Assembly: GCF_029223485.1 (NCBI RefSeq)
Contig: NZ_JARHTP010000018.1
Location: 62,001-126,000, forward strand
Source: Streptomyces coacervatus
Lineage (GTDB): Bacteria > Actinomycetota > Actinomycetes > Streptomycetales > Streptomycetaceae
DNA: 64,000 nt
Direction of reading: 5' to 3'
Shown: piece after piece, positions 41,573-50,440 of the stretch
How positions within the stretch are numbered: the stretch's first letter is position 1
Layout of the letters: each line of letters begins with the position of its first letter
The notes under the pieces: generated by a model
Databases searched by the model: none
Seen by the model: the letters and a program-made list of their open reading frames with translations, nothing else
What the model was told of the DNA's origin: nothing
Program-made: the position numbers and the translations under genes

Positions 41573-43318
41573 ATGGTGGAGGGTGCGGGAGGTGAGCGGC
41601 GGTCGTGGCCGGCGGCCGAGCCGGGTTTCTGGCGGCAGGTCGTCGAGCAGCTGAGCACAGCCCTGATGGTGGTGGATCCGGACGGACTGATCCTCGCCGT
41701 CAACCCGGCCGCCGAACGGCTGCTGGGCCGGGCCGCCCGCGCCATGCGCGGGAAGGACGCCCACGAGCTGCTGCACCGGGATGCGGACGGCAGCACGCTT
41801 CTGAGGGAGCTGTGCCCGCTGCTCCAGGCGCTGGCCGAGAGGGTCGCCGCGCGCGGGGAGGGCGACAGCTATCTGCGCGGTGACGGTCGCCTGGTCACGA
41901 TCTCCTGGTCCGCTTCTCCCCTGGTGGCCGACGGCTCCTTCAAGGGCATGGCCGTGCTCTTCACCGACGTCACGGGCGACCACGGCGCGCGTCGTGAACG
42001 TGCGGCCTATACGAGTGCTCTGGAGGACCTCAACGAGCGGCTGACGCTGGTCGCGGAGATCACCGACGTACTGGGCCAGACCCTGGAGACCGACGAGGCC
42101 CTCGCCCGGCTGGGCCGCCTGCTGGTTCCGCGCCTCGCCGACTGGGCGGCGGTGGATCTCCGGTCCGGTTCCGGTCGGGTCCACCGGGTGACGGTGACCG
42201 GTCCCGCGGGCCGGGACGCCGGACTGGAGGGCGGGCGCGAGCACCTTCCCGAGGCCGCGGAGGGAGACCACTCGCCTCTTGTCCAGGTGCTGAACGGCGG
42301 TTCCCCTGTTCTGCGGCACGAGCAGCACGACACGGGGACGCACGACGCGGGGACGGCGGCAGCACCGTCCGACTCTCCCCTGGCCGCCCTCCACAGCGAC
42401 TTCCTGCGGACGGTGCACGCGACGTCCGCCATCACGGTGCCGCTGGCTTCCAGACGGCAGATCACCGGCGCGCTGACGCTGGTGCGCACCGACCCGGCGC
42501 ACCCCTTCGACACCGCCGATCTGGACGTGGTGAGCGACATCGGCCGCCGGGTCGGCCTGGTCATCGACAACGCCCGCCGGTACGGCCGCCAGCGCGCCGT
42601 CGCCGAGGCCATGCAGCGCAACCTGCTCGCCCCGCTGCCCCAGCCGGGCCGCCTGCGGCTGGCCGCCCGCTACCAGCCCGCTCCGGTCGGCTCCCAGGTC
42701 GGCGGCGACTGGTACGACGCGTTCGAGCTGAAGGACGGCGCGCTCGCGCTGGTCATCGGGGACGTCGTGGGCCACGATCTGACCGCCGCGGCCGGGATGG
42801 CCCAACTGCACGGCATCCTGCGGTCCCTGGCCTGGGACCGCACCGAACCGCCCGGCGCGGTCGTCGACCGCCTCGACGACGCAATGCCCGCCATCACCAC
42901 CGTCCCGATGGCCACCCTCGTCCTCGCCCGGGTCGAAGGCCACCCGCAGACCGGCCCATGGACACTGCGGTGGACCAGCGCCGGACATCCGCCGCCTCTC
43001 CTCCTGGCCCCCGGCGGACAGGCGCAGTACCTCGAAGCGGGACAGGGACTCGTCCTCGGCGCTCCCCCGGCCACCGGCGCGAGCAGGCCGAACGCCACGC
43101 TGCCCCTGCCGCCGGCCTCCACCCTCCTCCTGTACACCGACGGCCTGATCGAGATCCCCGGCAGCGACCTGGACACCGGCCTGGGCCGGCTGCGCCGCCA
43201 CGCCCTCGCGCTCGCCCACGCACCGCTGGACACGCTGTGCGACGAGCTGCTCGCCCGGATGCCGCCCGGCAGCACCGACGACGTGGCCCTCCTCGCCCTG
43301 CGTCTGCCGACGTCGTGA
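41573..43318 (+). CDS. PAS-GAF-SpoIIE serine phosphatase
   Basis: A 581-aa cytoplasmic signalling protein. A PAS domain (about 20-135) opens with 'VVEQLSTALMVVDPDGLILA'. A GAF domain (about 155-340) follows, with 'SAITVPLASRRQITGALTLV'. The PP2C-type SpoIIE domain (about 350-581) has metal-site motifs 'GGDWYDAF', 'IGDVVGHD', 'TLLLYTDGLIEI' and 'STDDVALLAL'. Such phosphatases dephosphorylate STAS antagonists in partner-switching. A STAS gene 2 kb away suggests a partner, although its phosphoacceptor is atypical. Confidence 0.92.
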   Translation: MVEGAGGERRSWPAAEPGFWRQVVEQLSTALMVVDPDGLILAVNPAAERLLGRAARAMRGKDAHELLHRDADGSTLLRELCPLLQALAERVAARGEGDSYLRGDGRLVTISWSASPLVADGSFKGMAVLFTDVTGDHGARRERAAYTSALEDLNERLTLVAEITDVLGQTLETDEALARLGRLLVPRLADWAAVDLRSGSGRVHRVTVTGPAGRDAGLEGGREHLPEAAEGDHSPLVQVLNGGSPVLRHEQHDTGTHDAGTAAAPSDSPLAALHSDFLRTVHATSAITVPLASRRQITGALTLVRTDPAHPFDTADLDVVSDIGRRVGLVIDNARRYGRQRAVAEAMQRNLLAPLPQPGRLRLAARYQPAPVGSQVGGDWYDAFELKDGALALVIGDVVGHDLTAAAGMAQLHGILRSLAWDRTEPPGAVVDRLDDAMPAITTVPMATLVLARVEGHPQTGPWTLRWTSAGHPPPLLLAPGGQAQYLEAGQGLVLGAPPATGASRPNATLPLPPASTLLLYTDGLIEIPGSDLDTGLGRLRRHALALAHAPLDTLCDELLARMPPGSTDDVALLALRLPTS

Positions 43319-43496
43319 CAGGGGGCGGGCTGCCCGGGCCCGAGGGCGGGCGGAGGTCCGTCATCGGCCGGCGGCGTCTCCCGGACGATTCTCCGGATAC
43401 GCACGAGCGAAGGTACACACGGCCGGTTCCCGGCATGCGCCATCCGCGGTCGAGCAGAGAACCGTTCCCCCGCGGCCCGGACATGTCTGTCGATCG

Positions 43497-43622
43497 CCGT
43501 GCCCTTGGCGTGCCCGTAAGAGCGGAGAGCCACGGTCGGCCAAGGTGCGATCCGGACTGTCGGCATGTCACCCCGGACCACGTAGACGCAGGTCAGGCCC
43601 ATGCACCTGCCCAAGCGCCATC
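43497..43622 (+). other. Arm block left of att copy 4
   Basis: CCGTGCCC at 43497 and GCGTGCCC at 43508 (11-bp period), 126 and 115 bp from the core. A GGTCGGCCAAGGTGCGATCC-like element follows. Shares spacing with the M1 and M5 arms. Confidence 0.7.
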
Positions 43623-43662
43623 GCTTCCCAAGCTGAGAGCGCGAGTTCGATTCTCGTCACCC
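43623..43662 (+). repeat. att core copy 4 (partial tRNA-Gly), M3/M4 junction
   Basis: 40 bp identical to the tRNA-Gly 3' half, diverging inside the acceptor strand (CACCCA instead of CACCCG). No tRNA-type hairpin follows, unlike the other copies. Confidence 0.9.
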
Positions 43663-43730
43663 ACCGAACCCCCAGACGAAGACTTGGAAAGCATGTTGGG
43701 GCAACCAGTCACGACCTGGCAGAGATGGAA

Positions 43731-43776
43731 CCAGGGCCTGTCCGGTCGGCGGGGAGGAACACCGGACAGGCCCTGG
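43731..43776 (-). terminator. Terminator of the alpha-glucoside operon
   Basis: 16-bp perfect stem CCAGGGCCTGTCCGGT / ACCGGACAGGCCCTGG around a 14-nt loop, 27 bp beyond the GH13 stop. Confidence 0.85.
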
Positions 43777-43802
43777 TGGCTTCGGGGGCGCTTGAGTGCG
43801 CG

Positions 43803-45461
43803 TCAGTTCCGCTGCAGCAGAACCGTGGTGTCCGGCGGCAGCAGGCCGCCGTCCTCGCTCAGCGGGCCCGAGGCCAGGAGGGGGCCGGCGCCGGCAGGGA
43901 GCAGGATCGGCTCGGCGGAGAGGTTGACCGCGCACAGGACGCCGTTGCCGCGTTCGAAGAGGAGTGTGTCCGCCGGGCTGTCCAGCCAGCGGAAGTCCTC
44001 CCCCCGCAGGTTGGGGTTGGTGCGGCGCAGGCGGAGGGCGGAGCGGTAGAGCTGGAGCATGGAGGTGCGGTCGGCCTGGTTGGCTTCGGCGGTGTAGGAC
44101 TTCCAGTCCTTGGGCTGGGGGAGCCAGGGGGTGGCGAGTACGGAGGTGCTGAAGCCGAAGGGCGGGGTGTCGCCGGTCCACGGGAGGGGGACCCGGCAGC
44201 CGTCGCGGCCTCGGAGGGTGTGGCCGGAGCGTTCCCAGATGGGGTCCTGGAGGAGTTCCTCCGGGATGTCCTCGACCTCGTAGAGGCCCAGTTCTTCGCC
44301 CTGGTAGACGTATGCGCCTCCCGGCAGGGACAGCATCAGCAGGGCGGCCGCCCGGGCGCGGCGCGTGCCCAGGGCTAGGTCGGTGGGGATCGGCCGGTCC
44401 CGGAACAGGGCCTGGACGCCGGTGTCGGCGCGGCCGTAGCGGGTGACGTGGCGGGTTTCGTCGTGGTTGGACAGGACCCAGGTGGCGGGGGCGCCGACGG
44501 CAGCGAGGCTGGTGATGCTGCGGTCGATGACCTCGCGCAGCTTGCCTGCGTCCAGGGGGCACTTGAGGAAGTCGAAGTTGAAGGCGGTGTGGAGCTGGTC
44601 GGGGCGGAGGTACTCGGGCATGCGGTGGGGGCGGACGTGGGCTTCGGCGACGAAGACGCGGGGGTCGGGGTAGCTGTCGGCGATGGCCCGCCAGCTGCGG
44701 AAGATGTCGTGCAGGCCGTCGCGGTCCCAGTGCGGGTGGTCCGGCTGGCCCTCCCCCGTCAGGACCGAGAACTCGGTCAGGCCGAGGTCGGGCAGCGCCG
44801 GGTCCTTGACCATGCCGTGGGCGACGTCGATACGGAAGCCGTCTACGCCCAGGTCGAACCAGAACCGCAGGACCGACTCGAACTCCGCCCGCACCTCCTG
44901 GTTGTCCCAGTTCAGGTCGGGCTGTTCGGGGGCGAAGAGGTGGAGGTACCACTGGCCGTCTTCGGTGCGGGTCCAGGTGGGGCCGCCGAAGGCCGCGTGC
45001 CAGTCGTTGGGGGGCTGGGAGCCGTCCTCGCCCTTGCCGTCGCGGAAGATGAAGCGGTCCCGTTCCGGGGAGCCGGGGGATGCCGCCAACGCCTGCTGGA
45101 ACCAGGCGTGTTGGTCGGAGGTGTGGTTCGGGACGATGTCCAGGATGATGCGCAGGCCGACGGCGTGGGCCTCGGTGATCAGCTGCTTGGCCTCGTCGAG
45201 GGTGCCGTAGGCGGGGTGGATGTCGCGGTAGTCGGAGACGTCGTAGCCGCCGTCGGCCAGCGGGGACGGGTACCAGGGGTTGATCCAGATCGCGTCGATG
45301 CCGAGGTGGGCCAGGTACTGGAGGCGGGAGCGGAGGCCGGCGATGTCGCCGGTGCCGTCGCCGTCGCCGTCGGCGAAGCTGCGTATGTAGACCTGGTAGA
45401 TGGCGGCCCTGCGCCACCAGTCGGCGTCAGCGGGCAGCGCGGTGGGGGTCTGGTCGGTCAT
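43803..45461 (-). CDS. GH13 alpha-glucosidase (oligo-1,6-glucosidase type)
   Basis: A 552-aa cytoplasmic GH13 enzyme. The start 'WWRRAAIYQVYIRSFADGDG' and family regions are complete: 'DIVPNHTSDQH', nucleophile D212 ('GFRIDVAHG'), acid/base E273 ('VFVAEAH'), stabiliser D334 ('LSNHDETR'). It would hydrolyse imported alpha-glucosides to glucose. It is the last gene of a binding protein-permease-permease-hydrolase operon under a LacI repressor. No signal peptide. Confidence 0.93.
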   Translation of the reverse strand: MTDQTPTALPADADWWRRAAIYQVYIRSFADGDGDGTGDIAGLRSRLQYLAHLGIDAIWINPWYPSPLADGGYDVSDYRDIHPAYGTLDEAKQLITEAHAVGLRIILDIVPNHTSDQHAWFQQALAASPGSPERDRFIFRDGKGEDGSQPPNDWHAAFGGPTWTRTEDGQWYLHLFAPEQPDLNWDNQEVRAEFESVLRFWFDLGVDGFRIDVAHGMVKDPALPDLGLTEFSVLTGEGQPDHPHWDRDGLHDIFRSWRAIADSYPDPRVFVAEAHVRPHRMPEYLRPDQLHTAFNFDFLKCPLDAGKLREVIDRSITSLAAVGAPATWVLSNHDETRHVTRYGRADTGVQALFRDRPIPTDLALGTRRARAAALLMLSLPGGAYVYQGEELGLYEVEDIPEELLQDPIWERSGHTLRGRDGCRVPLPWTGDTPPFGFSTSVLATPWLPQPKDWKSYTAEANQADRTSMLQLYRSALRLRRTNPNLRGEDFRWLDSPADTLLFERGNGVLCAVNLSAEPILLPAGAGPLLASGPLSEDGGLLPPDTTVLLQRN

Positions 45462-45503
45462 GGTGCTCGGTCCTGACTGTTCTGAAGGTGGTGGGGGTGG
45501 GGG

Positions 45504-46337
45504 TCAGCCCTTGACCGAGCCCTGGAGCAGCGCCTTGACGAAGTGGCGTTGCAGGACCAGGAACACGAGGATCGTGGGGGCCATGATGAGCAGGGCACCG
45601 GCGTTCAACAGGACCTGGTCGGTGCTGTATTTGGTGGTGAACGCCTGCAACGCGCCCGCCATCGTGCGCTTGTTGGGGTCGTCGATCAGCACCAGCGCCA
45701 GCAGGAACTGGTTCCAGGTGGACAGGAACATCAGCAGCGCCAGGGACGCGATCGCGGGGCGGGCCAGCGGCAGGTGGATGTGGAACAGGGCTCGCCAGGG
45801 GCCGGCGCCGTCCATGCCCGCCGCTTCCGACAGCTCCTTCGGTACGCCGACGAAGTGCGCCCGCATCCAGAACACCGCGAACGGCATGTTCATCCCGACG
45901 AGGGGGAGGATCAGCGCCCACTGGCTGCCCAACAGGCCCATGGCTTTGGTCTGTTCGTAGAGCGGGACGATCACGATCTCGTACGGGAGGGTGAGGGTCA
46001 GGACGAGGATCGTGTAGAAGACCTTGCCCAGGGGGATCTCCAGGATGGTGATCGCGTATGCGGCCATCGTCGAGATCAGGACCGCGACCGGGACGACGCC
46101 GAGCACGATCAGCGTGCTGGACTTCAGCAGCGTCGTGATGTTGGCGATGTTCCAGGCGTCGACGAAGTTGTGCCAGTGCGGGTCGGTGGGCCAGCTCAGG
46201 CCGGAGGGGAAGGATCCCTGCGGGGCGAGGGCCGCGCTGACCATGCTCAGCAGCGGGACGACCGAGTACAGCGCTGCGGCGGCGATCAGTACGAGTCCGG
46301 GGGCGCGGCGGCGAAGTGTCTGTGCGGGCATGGTCAC
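45504..46337 (-). CDS. Carbohydrate ABC transporter permease (MalG type)
   Basis: A 277-aa inner-membrane permease with six hydrophobic segments. The coupling 'EAA' loop is 'LSEAAGMDGAGPWRALFHIHLPLARPAI', cited here as 'EAAGMDGAGPWRALFHIHLP'. It pairs with the MalF-type permease, whose stop it overlaps by 4 bp (ATGA). No ATPase gene is nearby; Streptomyces sugar importers commonly share the MsiK ATPase. Confidence 0.93.
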   Translation of the reverse strand: MTMPAQTLRRRAPGLVLIAAAALYSVVPLLSMVSAALAPQGSFPSGLSWPTDPHWHNFVDAWNIANITTLLKSSTLIVLGVVPVAVLISTMAAYAITILEIPLGKVFYTILVLTLTLPYEIVIVPLYEQTKAMGLLGSQWALILPLVGMNMPFAVFWMRAHFVGVPKELSEAAGMDGAGPWRALFHIHLPLARPAIASLALLMFLSTWNQFLLALVLIDDPNKRTMAGALQAFTTKYSTDQVLLNAGALLIMAPTILVFLVLQRHFVKALLQGSVKG

Positions 46338-47254
46338 TTCTCCCGGAACAGGCGTTGGAGCGGGACGACGACCGCGATGACGATCAGGGCGAGGACGACG
46401 GCGAGCGCGGAGGCCGCGCCGAGGCGGCTGTCGCTGAAGGCCAGGTTGTAGACGGCGACGCCGGGGACCATGGTCTGGGTGCCGGGGCCGCCCCGGGTGG
46501 CAAGGTAGACGACGTCGAAGCTGGCGAGGGCGGCGATGATCGTGATGGTGACGCAGACGCCGATCTCATTACGCAGGCCGGGCAGGGTCACGGCGAAGAA
46601 CTGGCGGATGGGGCCCGCCCCGTCGATGCGGGCGGCCTCGTACAGGCTGTTGTCGATCTTTCCGATGCCGGCCAGGAGCAGCATCGTGCACAGCCCTGTG
46701 GACAGCCAGGTGCCGATGAAGCCGACGGCGGTCAGGGCCCAGTGGAAGTCGGCGAGCCAGGCGCGGGCGAGGGAGCCGAGGCCGATGGCGCGCAGGGTCT
46801 GGTTGACCACGCCGTTGTCGGAGTACATCCACGTCCAGGCCACACCCGCGGCGGCACCCGGGATGATCTGCGGCAGGAACAGCAGTGTGCGGGCCACGGT
46901 GCCGGTGAAGCGGCCCTCGATCCGGCGCAGTACGGACGCGGTGATCAGGGCGAGGGTCACCGGCAGGACGGTGAAGAAGAGGATCAGGTAGAAGGCGTGG
47001 AGCAGGGAGGAGAACTGCTCCGAGTCGGTGAAGACCGCCGTGTAGTTCTTCAGGCCTACCCAGGTGGAGGCGCCGATGCCGTCCCAGTCGTAGAAGGAGT
47101 ACTGGATCGACAGCAGCACCGGGTAGAAGTTGAAGACGCCGTAGAAGGCGAGGGCGGGGAGGGCGAAGAGCCAGCCGGCCCACCGCCTCGCCCGGAGCCG
47201 GTTGCGGCCCCGGGCGGCGGCGCCCTTCCTCGTCGGTCGGGGGGTGGAGGGCAT
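46334..47254 (-). CDS. Carbohydrate ABC transporter permease (MalF type)
   Basis: A 306-aa permease starting at ATG 47254. It has a basic Arg-rich N-terminus, six transmembrane segments and the EAA loop 'YEAARIDGAGPIRQFFAVTL'. 'FNFYPVLLSIQYSFYDWDG' is typical of MalF-like permeases. It starts 5 bp after the binding-protein stop, a tight operon. Confidence 0.93.
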   Translation of the reverse strand: MPSTPRPTRKGAAARGRNRLRARRWAGWLFALPALAFYGVFNFYPVLLSIQYSFYDWDGIGASTWVGLKNYTAVFTDSEQFSSLLHAFYLILFFTVLPVTLALITASVLRRIEGRFTGTVARTLLFLPQIIPGAAAGVAWTWMYSDNGVVNQTLRAIGLGSLARAWLADFHWALTAVGFIGTWLSTGLCTMLLLAGIGKIDNSLYEAARIDGAGPIRQFFAVTLPGLRNEIGVCVTITIIAALASFDVVYLATRGGPGTQTMVPGVAVYNLAFSDSRLGAASALAVVLALIVIAVVVPLQRLFREK

Positions 47255-47259
47255 GGGGC

Positions 47260-48648
47260 TCAGCTGCTCTTGAGGGCGTCGGCGTAGGCGGTCTGGAGGG
47301 TCTTGACCATCACGGCGGGCTCGACCTTGCCGGAGACCAGGAGCTGGAGCTGCTGGGGCAGCTTGGTGTCGACGGCCGGGGCGGCGTTCTGGATCCAGCT
47401 GTCGAAGCCGTTGTCGGCGGCGATGGCGGCGTATCCGGTCTGGATCTGCTCGGACGCGGTGCCGGACAGCGACGGCGTCTTGGCGGAGTCCGAGGTCACC
47501 GCGGCGTAGCCGTTGGCGACGGCGACCTTCGCGGCGGCGGGCGTGGTGAGGAAGTTCAGGAACAGGGCGGCGGCGTCCTTGTTCTTGGAGTGCGCGGCGA
47601 TCGAGTAGGCGAGCGTGTTGCTGGTCATGCCCGCGTACTTGCCGCCCTTCTCGGCCGGCGGCATCGGGAAGACGCCGTACTTGCCCTTGAAGGTCTTGTC
47701 GATGGTCTGGGTGATCCAGCTGCCCTGGAAGAAGAACAGGCCCTTGCCGCCGGTGAACTGGCCGTACGACGCCTCCTGGTTGATGGCGTTGACGTCGGAG
47801 GCGAAGTAGCCCGCCTTGATCCACTTCTGCAGGGTCTGGGTGGCCTGGACGGCGGCCGGGGTGTCCAGGGTGGCGCCCGGCTTGTGGTTCACGAAGTCGC
47901 TGAGTTTCTGGGCGCCCATGTAGTCGCCGAGGAGCAGGTTGTAGAGGTGGCCGATCAGGCCGTCCTGGTTGGAGGCGACGATCGGGGTGATCCCGGACTT
48001 CTTCGCCTTGGCCATGACCGCTTCGAGGTCACTGATGCTCGACGGCACGGTCTTCATGCCGACCTTGGAGGCCAGCTCCTTGTTGTAGAAGACGCCGACG
48101 AGGGGGCCGGCCGAGCCGCCCGCCTGGTAGAGCGAGCCGGAGCCGATCACGCCGTCGGACACCCGGCCGGGGGCGAGTGCGGAGGCAGGGACCTTGCCGC
48201 TCCAGCCGTACGCCTTGTCGTAGGCGTCGAGGTTGGTGAGCAGGCCGTCCTTCACACCGCCGAGGAGGTCGGAGGGCGCGGCGATGTCGGGCGCGGAGTC
48301 GGAGGCCAGCAGCCGCGGCAGCACGGTGTTGTAGTTGTTGTCCGCCTCGACCCGCAGCTTGACCTTGATCTTCGGGTACTTGGCCGTGAAGGCGTCGGCC
48401 AGGCCCTGCTCGTAGGTCTCCAGACCGGCCGCGGAGAACAGGGTCAGGGTCGCGGGGGTGTCGGCAACGGCCGTGTTCACAGCCGTCGGCGTCGCGCCCG
48501 CCGCCGAGCCGGAGCCCGAGTCCGAGCCGGGCCCGCTGCACGCGGCGAGCGTGGCCAGTGCGGAGGCCGCGGCGACGGCCGCCAGCGGGGCACGCAGGCG
48601 ACGGCCGACGGTTCTGGCGGGGGAGGTGGGGTGCTGCTGCTTGGGCAT
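47260..48648 (-). CDS. Alpha-glucoside-binding lipoprotein
   Basis: A 462-aa extracellular solute-binding protein (family 1). ATG 48648 is preceded by GAGGAGGCATC. The signal ends with the lipobox 'LATLAAC'. 'ETYEQGLADAFTAKYPKIKV' and 'DIAAPSDLLGGVKDGLL' are typical of family 1. Alternative upstream starts exist but lie over the operator region. It is the first gene of the operon; its promoter region carries LacI-type operators. Confidence 0.92.
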   Translation of the reverse strand: MPKQQHPTSPARTVGRRLRAPLAAVAAASALATLAACSGPGSDSGSGSAAGATPTAVNTAVADTPATLTLFSAAGLETYEQGLADAFTAKYPKIKVKLRVEADNNYNTVLPRLLASDSAPDIAAPSDLLGGVKDGLLTNLDAYDKAYGWSGKVPASALAPGRVSDGVIGSGSLYQAGGSAGPLVGVFYNKELASKVGMKTVPSSISDLEAVMAKAKKSGITPIVASNQDGLIGHLYNLLLGDYMGAQKLSDFVNHKPGATLDTPAAVQATQTLQKWIKAGYFASDVNAINQEASYGQFTGGKGLFFFQGSWITQTIDKTFKGKYGVFPMPPAEKGGKYAGMTSNTLAYSIAAHSKNKDAAALFLNFLTTPAAAKVAVANGYAAVTSDSAKTPSLSGTASEQIQTGYAAIAADNGFDSWIQNAAPAVDTKLPQQLQLLVSGKVEPAVMVKTLQTAYADALKSS

Positions 48649-48750
48649 GATGCCTCCTCGCATCCATGCGGCTGCCGCTCCACTCATGGTCGGCAGACAG
48701 AGGTCGGCGTGCTTCCCGGACCGGGCCGCAGAGGAGCGTGAAGGTCGTTT

Positions 48751-48764
48751 CGGAAGCGTTTCCG
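48751..48764. promoter_or_regulatory. LacI-type operator upstream of the sugar operon
   Basis: CGGAAGCGTTTCCG: arms CGGAA/TTCCG around a GCGT centre, about 100 bp upstream of the binding-protein gene. Confidence 0.82.
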
Positions 48765-48903
48765 TTGCCGAAAGACTGAGGGGGCCGACCGCGGCTGTCA
48801 AGTAACGAAAACGCAACACGCATTTGACATGCCGAAACGATCAGATGGCCGTACAGGCTGACACTCGGGCCGAGCCGCCACCCTGGAAGTCCTTCCGAGA
48901 ATC

Positions 48904-48920
48904 TTGGAAGCGTTTCCGAA
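48904..48920. promoter_or_regulatory. LacI-type operator upstream of the repressor gene
   Basis: TTGGAAGCGTTTCCGAA, sharing the GGAAGCGTTTCC core with the site at 48751 and lying 20 bp from the repressor start; implies autoregulation. Confidence 0.82.
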
Positions 48921-48939
48921 TGTGGGTTAGCCTTCCGGC

Positions 48940-49959
48940 ATGGCGCAGAGCTCCCAGAAGATCAACATGGCGGACGTGGCCCAAGCGGCCGGCGTCTCGA
49001 TGGCCACCGCCTCCCGCGCGCTCAACAACGAGAGCGGTGTCGCCGAGGCCACGCGGCGGCGGGTGCTCGCGGTCGCCGAGGAGCTCTCCTACGTCGTCTC
49101 CCCCGAGGCGTCCCGGCTGGCCGGCGGCGACACCGGCCGGGTCGCGGTGGTCGTACCGCACATCTCGCGCTGGTTCTTCGCGGCGCTGCTGGAGGGGCTG
49201 GAGTCGGTGCTGCGCGCCGCCGACCTGGACGTACTGCTCTACCACGTGGACGGCATCGAGGACCGCCACGACTTCTTCCACCGCCTGCCCGCCCGCCGCA
49301 AGGTCGACGCGGTCGTCGTCCTGGCCTTCCCGGTAGGCGAGGAAGAGCAGCGGCGCCTTGAGCTGATGGGCGTCACGATCATCGCCGCGGGCGGTCAGCA
49401 CGCGCCGTATCCGAACGTCTCCATCGACGACGAGACGGCGGGCCGCCAGGCCATGGACCACCTGCTCTTCCTCGGCCACCGCCGGATCGCGATGATCGCT
49501 GCGGTCGACCCGGACCAGCCGGACGAGGTGCAGCCCTCGGGCCGCTCGAACGCGTACTACGGCGCTCTGCGCGACGCCGGCATCCCCCTCGACGAACGCC
49601 TCGTCGTCACCGTCGACTGGGGCGGCGACCAGGGCGCCGACGCCATGGCCAAACTCCTCAGCCAGCCCGAACCGCCGACCGCCGTCTACGCCCACTCCGA
49701 CGAGGTCGCCCTCGGCGCCATCCGCACCCTGCGCCGAGCCGGCCTGCGCATCCCCGACGACCTGTCCGTCATCGGCATCGACGACCATCCCGTGGCCGAG
49801 CTGACCGATCTGACGACCGTGCGGCAGCCGGTGCGGGAACAGGGTGAACTGGCCGGGCGGATGCTCCTGAGCATCCTGGGCGGCGAGGAGACCGAACACG
49901 ACGTCGTCGTACCGACGCAGCTTGTGATCCGTGGGAGCACGGCGCCGCCTCGTCAGTAA
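48940..49959 (+). CDS. LacI-family repressor
   Basis: A 339-aa LacI/GalR regulator. The HTH is 'INMADVAQAAGVSMATASRA' followed by the hinge 'VAEELSYVVSPEASRLAGG'. The periplasmic-binding-like effector domain has 'VAVVVPHISRWFFAALLEG' and 'FLGHRRIAMIAAV'. It is divergent from the alpha-glucoside importer, and its likely operators lie in both promoters. Effector probably an alpha-glucoside, by context. Confidence 0.94.
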   Translation: MAQSSQKINMADVAQAAGVSMATASRALNNESGVAEATRRRVLAVAEELSYVVSPEASRLAGGDTGRVAVVVPHISRWFFAALLEGLESVLRAADLDVLLYHVDGIEDRHDFFHRLPARRKVDAVVVLAFPVGEEEQRRLELMGVTIIAAGGQHAPYPNVSIDDETAGRQAMDHLLFLGHRRIAMIAAVDPDQPDEVQPSGRSNAYYGALRDAGIPLDERLVVTVDWGGDQGADAMAKLLSQPEPPTAVYAHSDEVALGAIRTLRRAGLRIPDDLSVIGIDDHPVAELTDLTTVRQPVREQGELAGRMLLSILGGEETEHDVVVPTQLVIRGSTAPPRQ

Positions 49960-50202
49960 CTGTGAGTGTGCAGTGTCTACGCCCGGACGCCGCCGACGAC
50001 CTCAGGCCAGCCAGCGACGTACTGAACAGAAAATCACCGTCGGCATGAGACCAGCCTGCCGCGCCTCTACATCGACAGACGGCACGAACGCCTCGTTTTC
50101 CTCACGGACACCTCGCGTTTTGCAGGCGGGTCGGCGCGGCTGACGGGTGCTTCGAGCGCCCCCCATACGCGCTCTGCCTCCAGAGTTCGCGCCCACGCCA
50201 CC

Positions 50203-50331
50203 ATGGGCTTCCGCGTAGTGATCACGGCGACGTCCGCCGACAGGCAGGACCGGGACGCCGCCCGCGAACCGCTACGGCGACTCCCCCGCACACACTCGCA
50301 GCTCACCCGCGTCTGGGTCGACACCCCATGA
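50203..50331 (+). pseudogene. IS5/IS4-type transposase internal fragment
   Basis: Forty-two codons encode 'GFRVVITATSADRQDRDAA' and 'LPRTHSQLTRVWVDTP', the 'DRDAAR...W.D' region of IS5-type DDE transposases, then a stop. The rest of 49960-50440 holds no supported gene. Confidence 0.62.
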
Positions 50332-50440
50332 CCGCCCGGGTATGTGCGTCCAGCAGCTCAATCAAAGACACGGTGAGCGGCCATCCCCGACGACATCCCT
50401 CTCTGTGCTCCTTCCCGTGCCTCCTGGAAGCGCTTGCCCA

